From Gamarada debralockiae (Eukaryota > Ascomycota > Leotiomycetes > Helotiales > Hyphodiscaceae): a DNA stretch of 41,392 bases. The notes beneath the pieces are model-generated. The model did no database searches. It was not told the origin of the DNA and saw only the letters and a list, made by a program, of their open reading frames with translations. The stretch lies in assembly GCA_002803225.1 (NCBI GenBank), contig NXFV01000992.1, positions 1 through 41,392 of the forward strand. Direction: 5' to 3'. Shown here piece by piece: positions 33,761 to 41,392 of the stretch (position 1 is its first letter; each line of letters opens with the position of its first letter). A program made the position numbers and the translations under genes.

Positions 33761-35675
33761 GGCTTAGATCTACGGAGTTATGATTTGTTGTTATGGTGCG
33801 ATGTGGTGTCGTGCAGCGGTAAGACCCGCTTTAGCGAAAGCCAACCCCGCCACTATACCAGCCACAGAATTGCTGTACTACGTGAGACTACAACTTATAG
33901 CGCGGGAATAAAATGTTAAAGTGGTTATAGTCGTGTTTTGCATATATAATTCTTGCATATATAATTATACGGAGGCTATGGTAATATATCCTCCAGCTAT
34001 TAGGTTTCGTCTGGGCATTCTTAGCATTCTTAGCCCTTTCCTAAATAGTATAGTGTTGAAGTATCCTACAAGTAGAATCTCCTGGTGGCGTACATGGGGG
34101 TACGTATGCCACTATGGGCCACTAAGCCACCGTCGGTTAGCGCTACCATCTATTAGCGCCACATCGCCACAGCGTCAACGATCGGTACCTCAGCTCTCGG
34201 CAGTTTTGGGGATCTGGGGTACTTCGTATAGGGGTTCAGAAAAAAGCAAGGCTGGTTTAAATGTTCTATTTTTACATTTCTACCCTTGCCCCGCTACAAT
34301 GTTTTTAGGCTGTGACATTCTCGTCTAGGACAGTGCGTGTTACTACTATGCTCTCCCCTGAATAAACCAAGGTCTCGACATTTATAACACTACTTCAGCA
34401 CGGATCTAGACAAAACCTACGAACCAATCAAGACTTTTATTCCCTATTTCAGGGGTTTGATTAGATCTAGAGAGTGGTGTTGCGGTTTTTCCGTGCCTTG
34501 GGCTAGTGATTCCCCGACCCACCCTTTTCACCACCAAACCCTTCAACTTCATCGCACGGTGGGCCGGAACCCTCCCAATCTCCAGACGCCAGCGATGTTC
34601 AGGAGATTCCGAAGCTGCATGCGCTGGCCAATTGTGTGTACAGTTGGCTACCTCCCCATTGACTACTGCAAATGCGACCCGAAAGACATTTGTCGGAACG
34701 TGGCAACGTAATTCGGTTGGATATCCATAACAGAAGCTTTTCCCTGGTTTAGCACTCTTTGGTAGAAGATGCCTTTTTTTGGATAGTTGATCCACAATCC
34801 TGCATGGTTCCCAACCCCAAACTTACAAATCCAGGTCCTGGCATCACGACAGTGGTAGAGAGCTATGCGAAGTATCGAATCAACCATGCTCCAGGAACGG
34901 CTGTCGTCGCTACTGCGGTACGACCGAAACAGATGTGCCTAATGGTGCATTCGGTTCCAGACGAGGAGTGTGATGCACGAATGGCGCCATCGTGGCCATA
35001 TTTCTTTTACTGATCTCTGCGGGGATTACTACCATCGATTTGGTTCAAGTTGGGAGTGATTTATCGAAGCCATATAAATGCAATGAGTTTGTCTGGCTAT
35101 ATTCGATAGCGCGAGCAATATTATCTGGCAAATTCCCCAGTGGCTTTGTTCCTGTCCGGAAAAGGTGGTTCTGCAGATTTCAGCCGCCTCATATTGCTTG
35201 AAATCCGACATGTTTGTTGGCAATATCATCCTAGCTATGAATCTGATCCGGATTTCGACCTAAAACATCTCTCAAGCGACAGCCAACAGACACAGTCAGC
35301 CTCGAATGTTCATGAATTCTGGGCCACCTCTTAGCCTAACATTCCCACGCGCGGTCTGGACGAAACTGCCGACCCCTTGAGGCGTTCTATTCAATTACGT
35401 GGTCAGCCAACTTCAACGACAGATCGTGCCTGTCGGCCTACAAGCTCAAGCCTACTCGGAGCTCGCAGCACGCCTTGTCAAGCCCTGCTGAAACAAAAAG
35501 TTTAATTCAGCAAAGCTTGGCAGTCTCAATGGAAGGCTAAATGTAAGTGGTTTTGAAGAAGATGGGGTTATTGATGTAAGAAGTTGTTAAAGAGTAACCT
35601 CGTCGTTCGTTGCTCTCTTAATTCGCGTTCAAGTCTTGTAGATTGCTGTTGATAATTGACGATCTTCCTTTGTCT
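33761..35675. other. Intergenic between sph3 and uge3, no gene seen
   Basis: About 1.9 kb with short overlapping frames on both strands and no recognised domain. A tandem pair of TTGCATATATAATT lies near 33938-33967, and TA-rich sequence surrounds it. The part from about 35.3 kb onward is presumably the uge3 promoter. Confidence 0.4.
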
Positions 35676-35771
35676 ATCATAGACGATCTCCCGCTGCCTA
35701 TCATGGACGATCTTCCGCTGCCCATCATAGACGATCTCCCGCTGCCGATCATGGACGATCTTCCGTTCTCA
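35652..35771 (+). repeat. 24-bp tandem repeat at the uge3 start
   Basis: Four clear units (35676-35699, 35700-35723, 35724-35747, 35748-35771), each like ATCATGGACGATCTTCCGCT, plus a degenerate first unit from 35652. Units alternate ATCATG and ATCATA. Each encodes I(M/I)DDLPLP. Because the ATG is part of the unit, copy number decides how many start codons exist. Confidence 0.9.
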
Positions 35772-37028
35772 AGAATCAAGTCTTTCTCCTCTGGAACTTC
35801 TTCGCCTGGTTCAGTTTGCGAGTCCAGAACCCCCACGACGGACTCTCTGTCGGGAACAAGTACCCCAACTACTGAGCATTCTGTCCTTCTCGAAGCTTCT
35901 CAAGACTGCCCCTCTTCAAATACGTCCTCTGGGGATGACTTCATTCTTGTGATTGGTGGCCTGGGTTTTATTGGAAGCCATACTTCATGGGAATTATTGA
36001 AAGCAGGACAGAACGTCATCATAATCGATAATCTCAGCAACTCGGAACGAACCGTACTTGATAAGCTTGAATATCTCAGGGATCAGCACTACAAGACACA
36101 GGCTATTTGGCCGATGCTGGACTTCTACCATGGCGACTACCGCGATCGACAGCTTTTACAGACCGTCTTTACAAAGTATGGTTACTGTAATGCTGGATCT
36201 CCTTCACCCAAGTCAACAATCACTGGTGTCATACACTTTGCCGGATATAAATCTGTTGCTGAAAGCTTCAAAAAGCCCTTGGATTATTACGCCAATAATG
36301 TCGGTGGTCTAGTCGACTTCTGTTCTACGTTATCCGACTTTCATATCAAGACGCTCGTCTTCTCTTCTTCTGCGACTGTCTACGGTGACCTCGCAAACAA
36401 AGGGGGGCGACTTCTTGAGGAGCAATGCGATAGTAGCGGCTGTGTTGGGCTCACCAATCCGTACGGCCGAACGAAATGGATGTGCGAGGCCATTCTGAAT
36501 GACCTCGCAGTGTCAGATCCTACCTGGAGCATCACCGCTCTACGATACTTCAATCCCATCGGCTGTGACGAGTCTGGTGTGCTGGGTGAAAAGCCTCGCG
36601 GCACACCAAACAACCTGATGCCAATAGTTATCAAGGCAATGTCAGGGGAGCTTCCGGTTCTCAACATCTTCGGCACCGACTGGGATACGCCAGATGGCAC
36701 AGCAATTCGCGATTTCATTCACGTGAGCGATCTTGCGCAAGGCCACCTGGCCGCTCTTAAGGCCGCGAAAATTTCTCATTTCGGCACTGGCTATCATGTT
36801 TACAATTTGGGCACTGGTACGGGCCATTCTGTGAGGGAAGTCGTCACCGCAATGCAAGATGTCTCGGGTCGTTCGATTCCCATCAATGAGACGGGGCGAC
36901 GAGAAGGTGATGTTGGCATATGTATCGCAGAGCCCTCTAAGTCTGCAGTGTTTCTGAACTGGAAGACGCAGAAGACTTTGTCGCAGGCGTGCTGGGACAT
37001 ATGTCGATATCTAGGGTATATTGAGTAG
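35703..37028 (+). CDS. uge3: Uge3-like UDP-glucose/UDP-GlcNAc 4-epimerase
   Basis: Single exon, 441 aa from the first ATG (35703); a second in-frame ATG is at 35751, also within the 24-bp repeat. It is an extended short-chain dehydrogenase. The NAD-binding motif GGLGFIGSH is at about residue 88, the catalytic Ser in VFSSSATVYGD, and the YxxxK pair in NPYGRTKWMCEA, followed by LRYFNPIGCD, RDFIHVSDLAQGH and YHVYNLGTGTGHSV. GalE-type epimerases interconvert UDP-Glc and UDP-Gal; in GAG producers Uge3 also converts UDP-GlcNAc to UDP-GalNAc, supplying both sugars of the polymer. The first 80 or so residues are an extra Asp/Ser/Thr/Pro-rich extension not found in GalE, beginning with DDLPLP repeats. 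The epimerase core is complete. A cytosolic location is inferred because no signal peptide is present. Placement between sph3 and agd3 supports uge3 rather than the Leloir-pathway epimerase. Confidence 0.9.
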   Translation: MDDLPLPIIDDLPLPIMDDLPFSRIKSFSSGTSSPGSVCESRTPTTDSLSGTSTPTTEHSVLLEASQDCPSSNTSSGDDFILVIGGLGFIGSHTSWELLKAGQNVIIIDNLSNSERTVLDKLEYLRDQHYKTQAIWPMLDFYHGDYRDRQLLQTVFTKYGYCNAGSPSPKSTITGVIHFAGYKSVAESFKKPLDYYANNVGGLVDFCSTLSDFHIKTLVFSSSATVYGDLANKGGRLLEEQCDSSGCVGLTNPYGRTKWMCEAILNDLAVSDPTWSITALRYFNPIGCDESGVLGEKPRGTPNNLMPIVIKAMSGELPVLNIFGTDWDTPDGTAIRDFIHVSDLAQGHLAALKAAKISHFGTGYHVYNLGTGTGHSVREVVTAMQDVSGRSIPINETGRREGDVGICIAEPSKSAVFLNWKTQKTLSQACWDICRYLGYIE

Positions 37029-38400
37029 AAAAGTTGGTCGCATTCCTGTATGATGAGCTGTGCACATGTTTACAATGAGATTTGGGGGAAATTTGTGAAT
37101 CATATTCAGGTTCCTTGAATACACACACCACAAATTGGCCCCTTAATGAGAGCTTAAGAGTGAAAAGATGTCCCTTCACGATTCAGTCGAGCACTAGGAA
37201 CTGCGTTTTCGTTGCTCATGCCAGTCGGGTTCCAGAATCAGGATCATGTATTTGGTGCTGCAGCGAACTAAGGGTTCATGCCGGATCAGCCTGATCTAGG
37301 TTTCTATGTATAAGTATGAAACGTTCTATTAAATACAGGGATACTGCGTATTTAGGATGTATCACGCAGCCAGCTTAAGTATTACCGAATGTTATATTTA
37401 GTGTTATATTATTTCTAATTTAGCCCTAATACCTAAGTCATATTAAAATAAGAAAAGTCTCTTTTGCTCTTAGAAATATAAGGGGGTTTTCGTTTAAAGA
37501 CTTATTATTAATAATACTAAGAGTTATATAATAAGGTTTAATTCCTTTCTAAGTTTATTATACACTGTAATTAATGCATACAAAATACCGAGGAATTGAT
37601 TTTAAAGCAACATGAGATTGCGTTATACACACCCCTGTGATCCTTGCAAAAGCCACTAAGCCCCGTCATTCGCTACCGATTTCGCACACCGCATCCCGTT
37701 CCTGGATCTAGGCTTGCAGATGATCGGCGAGACATCCAGATCTGCACTTGGCGGCAAGTCGACGCACGCTTTCAATAATGCCAACGAAGCAGGCACATGC
37801 ACAAAGTCATGCCACGCCGCCTTTATTCTGCCCACGTATTTTTGGAGTGGCAGAACTGGGCGGTGTGACGAAACTTTGGGCATCACCCTCGGTAGTAAAT
37901 CAATAGTCTTCGACCTTAGGCTGGCAAGTTGAACTTCCAAACAGCTCATACCATGAGTGCAGCTGAATGCAGCTGTAGTGAGACATCGGTGCTTGGAGTT
38001 TTGGCAACAAACACGAGCATTGGCAAGCAGACCTCACGATAGTCTGATATGAGCTGCCTTGAGCTTTTTGTTAATTGTCGCCTCAATGCTCTTACTGGTC
38101 CGTCGAGTTCACATTACGTCGCTGTGGTGATATCGATGCGTTTTAAAAATACTAATCGATATCACAGTACAATGTCTTCAACTCGTGCGAGCGCCAATAA
38201 TAATCAAGTGGCTGGTACCAAGATTTCTTGAAAAGTAAGATGTTTGCTGAGACTTCCCGGATCTAAATATCCGCTTAAACATACAACTGCAAACCCGACG
38301 ACGACAAAAGACAAAGGAATATTCTCCTTGGCACCCACTCACTCCATCTCTCCTCCTTCCGACTTTCGTTCTCATTGGATTCTTTCTGTCAAACTTCAAC
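37029..38400. other. Intergenic between uge3 and agd3, with AT-rich relic
   Basis: It contains an AT-rich, stop-dense island (about 37.31-37.62 kb). A 97-codon minus-strand frame (37949-37656) has no recognised domain. The last 300 bp are the probable agd3 promoter. Confidence 0.4.
37310..37620. repeat. AT-rich, RIP-like relic
   Basis: TA- and TTAA-rich island with abrupt borders, similar in composition to those at 16.5-16.7 and 31.6-32.1 kb. The GCTCTTAGAA string also appears at about 16.61 kb, which suggests a shared repeat ancestry but is short. Confidence 0.45.
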
Positions 38401-41249
38401 ATGGAGATCTGTCGGCGGTTACTATTGGAGTTGTTCTTGGGTTGGGCTTTGTTTTCGGCACTCATTTCAGCGGCAAAAGAGAAGAAAACAGCCTCATCAA
38501 TCTCGTCATCAACGTCCCTTACGTCGACCTCATCAATTTCATCATCAATAACACATAAGTCGACCTCGTCAACTTCGTCATCAACGTCGCATACGTCAAC
38601 CTCATCATCTACATCCCATACATCAACCTCGTCATCTACATCCCATGCATCAACCTCATCATCTACATCCCATACGTCAACCTCATCGACCTCGTCAACC
38701 TCGGCAGCAGCATCATCGACAGTAACCCTGTCAGCCACAATCCTAGTCTTCTCCACAGATAAGACTAGTTCCTACTCCGCAACCTCGGGGCTCAATGCCC
38801 ATGGCATACCCTACCAGCTTATGATTGTCCCGTCAACAGGAACAACACTTCCCACTCTCAACTCATCTGCTACGAGTGGTAACTATGGCGGTATCATCCT
38901 TCTGAGCGAACCAAGTGGCTTGACAACAGATCAATGGCAAGAGATGTACGCTTATCAAGAGGCGTTTGGTGTGCGGATGGTCAGACTTGATGCGGACCCC
39001 GATGGAGGTGCTGATGGTTCCAGTTTTGGTGAATATCTCATGCTCGGAAGTTTCGACTTTGGACCCGATCTAATATGGAATACTAGGTACCACCGGAGCG
39101 AATTCTGACTCGGGCTGTTGTAACTCAAATGTTGAACAACTTGTGTATTTTACCAACACTTCTGCGTTTCCCACTGCAAATCTCATTGAGTGAGTCCAAA
39201 TGTCGCGTGCTTGATTCCCGTCCTCGGTTAACATTTCTTCAGGAACGAAGGCCGTAGCACAATAAATATATGGCATTCTCCAGCTATCATTACAGATTCC
39301 TCTACGACAATTGAGATTGCGCGGTTTGGCCCCAGTAGTGATTCAACATTCACTACCACTACTACCGCAGCGGTCATCAATACCAACGGGAATCGGCAAC
39401 AGATGGTGTGGTTCACTGGATTTGCAACAGATTGGTCACTCACATCCAACTTCCTCATGCACGCCCATATAAACTGGGTGACTCGCAGTCTTTGTAAGTC
39501 GCCCTATTCGAGAGAAACCCCCCCAAAACCTTTCGCTCTTCCAGTTGTAACATCTCCGTGCCAGATGTCGGCCGACGACGCATTCTCTTTAACTCTCAGG
39601 TTGACGACATGCATCTGGAAACCAAGCTCTATACACCCGCCAACACATGGTTCCGAGCTCGCCCGTCAGATTTAAATGCTCATGTTGCCTGGCAAGCGAA
39701 CCTGAACTCACGTCTTCCCGCTGGCTCCTTGTACAGAATGGAGATAGGGCACAATGGAAACGGAAACGTCGAGTATGCAGTTCTCAACGATACTACAGGC
39801 ACTGTTTGCATCCCGGAAAACTGGATCCAATACACTGGAACGATGACGGTGCCTCCACTCGAATTTCAGAAGGCGATTGGCACCGGTACCAGTATTTGGC
39901 CGACCTCTCCGGGGTGGCTTGAGTGGAGCGCCGAATGCTTGGCCCTTGACGAGCTGTTGGATTGGTTCCTAGTTCCTGCAAATAGGGATCAGTTCAGCCA
40001 CCTTTCCCATTCCTTCACGCATGAGAACGAAGACAATGCTACCTACTCCGATGTCGTCAAAGAGATCCAGTATAATCAGGCATGGCTGGATAGGGTCAAC
40101 CTCACAAGTGCAGAGTATTACTCGCCGCAAGGGTTGATTCCACCAGCGATAACCGGTCTGCACAATGGAGATGCATTGCAGGCTTGGTGGGACAATGGAC
40201 TTACTTATGCTGTTGGCGATACCAGCAGACCTGCTTTGTCGAACCCGGTCAATGCTGCCGTTTCCGCCACGCTACCTTCGTGCTGACGTATTGATAGGAT
40301 AACGAATACTGGCCACTGATCACGAATGTTTCAGCCAACGGCTTTGCAGGCATGACCGTCGTTCCTCGCTGGGGTAAGCTCTGATACTCATCCCATGACT
40401 CTAAATATTGACTAATACCGGGCAGCAATGCCAATCTACTTCGATTGCGACCTCGCTACTTGCAATATTGTTGAATGGGATGACACCGCTGGCGGAGATG
40501 GCAGCTTCGATGACCTGCTTTCCTTCTGTCGCGAGGAGTGGACCAGCGCTTTGCTCAGTTTACATCAAGATCCGTAAGCCTTCCCCCCCCCCCCCAACAA
40601 AAAAAACAAATATTATACTTACTTCAAGGTGAATTCCGGCTGCAGATTTATGTTCCACCAAGCGAACCTACGTCAAGGAGATGTACCAAGCTTCACAGTT
40701 GGACCTGTATCTGGAAATTTGTCACTCTTGCAGATCTTCGTCGAGACAGTAATTCAAGAGCTGACGAGGCTGTGAGTCTTTGCTCTTTACCTCTGCTCGA
40801 GCATCCAGCCGCATATGCGCATTTTTGCCACAGGCGTAGAAATCATAATCACTGACATACTCGGTGTAGGACAACGTGGCCGGTAATCACTAAGAAGCAC
40901 GACGACACCGCGGTCGCTTTTAACAATCGCATGGCACAAGAGTAAGTCTCGTCTCCCAATAAATCTCCCTATTTCTTCGTCAATAGCCTGCCTCCGTACT
41001 AATTCAATTTCAAGCCAATGCTTGCCGCAAATGACCTACATTGTCTCCGGTAATGCAATCACTAGCGTCAGTGTCGTGGCCAAACAAGGCTGGTGCAACG
41101 TTCCGATCCCAGTGACATTCCCTGTACCTGCTACGGCGTCAGGCGCGGCTGCGACTGCCGAGCAGGTTGGAACTGATCCGTTGACGCTGTGGACGACGGT
41201 GGGCTCAAGCACAGTGTCATTCTCACTTAGCGAGCCGATACCGTTGTAA
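38401..41249 (+). CDS. agd3: Agd3-like galactosaminogalactan deacetylase (CE18)
   Basis: Nine exons (38401-39028, 39087-39189, 39243-39493, 39565-40247, 40298-40373, 40426-40573, 40646-40771, 40870-40941, 41015-41249) join in frame to 773 aa. Residues 1-24 (MEICRRLLLELFLGWALFSA) are a signal peptide. A Ser/Thr-rich linker with nine-residue repeats follows to about residue 105. Next is an N-terminal carbohydrate-binding region (about 108-320; SATILVFSTDKTSSY, GGIILLSEPSGLTTDQW), then the catalytic domain. That domain has FNSQVDDM (metal Asp, about D341/D342), EIGHNGNGN, SHSFTHEN (metal His pair, about H476 and H480) and GLIPPAITGLHNGD. The C-terminus is a beta-rich domain (DQCLPQMTYIVSGN). Agd3 removes acetyl groups from GalNAc in GAG outside the cell, giving the positive charge needed for adhesion. 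The 58-nt first intron removes an otherwise fatal shift. No GPI signal is evident. Confidence 0.93.
38590..38688 (+). repeat. 27-bp tandem repeat encoding the agd3 Ser/Thr linker
   Basis: Three full units (38590-38616, 38617-38643, 38644-38670) and a partial fourth, each encoding SHTSTSSST. Degenerate related sequence extends back to about 38490. The stretch is a likely O-mannosylated spacer. Its antisense strand gives an artefactual Asp/Val-rich frame. Confidence 0.9.
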
Positions 41250-41392
41250 AAGTCACGTTGGATTGGTGTGAGGTCAAACAGTAACGGAGAAACGAAACTA
41301 GATGAGCTGCTCCGTTGAGTATACGATGGAACTTTTTCCAAGAAAAAATTAATGATAATATTTCTATAAATAACCCCTTTTTTTGGGGGGGG
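41250..41392. other. 3' flank of agd3 and window end
   Basis: AT-rich 3' UTR-like sequence ending in T7 then G8. The terminal G run is unusual for genomic DNA and may mark a contig end. Confidence 0.4.

Noticed and set aside
33811..33870. Possible tRNA-like structure near GTAAGACCCGC
   Set aside because: No A-box/B-box spacing or cloverleaf could be drawn.
34406..34887. 129- and 74-codon minus-strand frames between sph3 and uge3
   Set aside because: Composition and lack of motifs suggest chance frames; they overlap frames of equal length on the other strand.
37656..37949. 97-codon minus-strand frame
   Set aside because: No recognisable family, no introns that extend it, and it sits beside an AT-rich relic; it may be a fragment but cannot be supported.
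38178..38756. 192-codon minus-strand frame rich in Asp, Val and Glu
   Set aside because: It is the antisense of the agd3 promoter, signal peptide and Ser/Thr repeat linker; its repeats mirror TCA/ACG codons.
39029..39108. Premature end of agd3 after the first exon
   Set aside because: A GTGAAT...CTAG intron of 58 nt restores the frame into the conserved SSFGTTGANSDSGCCN segment.

Overview
The window is nuclear DNA of a filamentous ascomycete (Pezizomycotina). Protein-coding genes are split by short introns with GTAAGT-type donors and CTAAC/CTGAC-type branch sites. The gene set (cAMP-receptor-like GPCR, HET-domain relics, LaeA/TAM-type methyltransferase relic, sedolisin, galactosaminogalactan genes) is typical of that group. 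A leotiomycete is possible, but the sequence alone does not settle the class. The last bases are a T run followed by a G run, which may be a contig end.

Left part (1-20.4 kb): living genes are separated by relics. From the left there is an NmrA-like oxidoreductase pseudogene running off the edge, a non-autonomous hAT-like element with an exact 8-bp target duplication, a five-exon cAMP-receptor-like GPCR (minus), and a decayed MFS phosphate/glycerophosphodiester-type transporter carrying a 14-bp minisatellite. Next come two HET-protein relics flanking an intact 233-aa unknown gene, the ribosome-biogenesis gene EBP2 (plus), an 89-aa single-pass membrane protein (minus), a gene-poor 3.4-kb stretch, a secreted sedolisin (S53) protease of 667 aa (minus), and a TAM-type methyltransferase pseudogene ending near a (TAAA)n tract.

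Right part (21.7-41.3 kb): this is a cluster matching the fungal galactosaminogalactan (GAG) exopolysaccharide pathway. It holds a giant (~2,961 aa) membrane glycosyltransferase of the Gtb3 type (minus, ten exons), a Sph3-type GH135 hydrolase (plus, divergent from gtb3), a Uge3-type UDP-glucose/UDP-GlcNAc 4-epimerase (plus) and an Agd3-type CE18 deacetylase (plus, nine exons). From family knowledge, Uge3 makes UDP-Gal and UDP-GalNAc, Gtb3 polymerises and exports the chain, Agd3 partly de-N-acetylates it outside the cell to make it cationic and adhesive, and Sph3 is a GAG-cleaving hydrolase needed for production. The fifth known gene, ega3 (GH114), is not in the window. A short MITE with long inverted repeats sits in the gtb3-sph3 divergent promoter.

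Exon models were built by hand from splice signals and reading frame. All listed spliced genes close in frame, but transcripts were not available.
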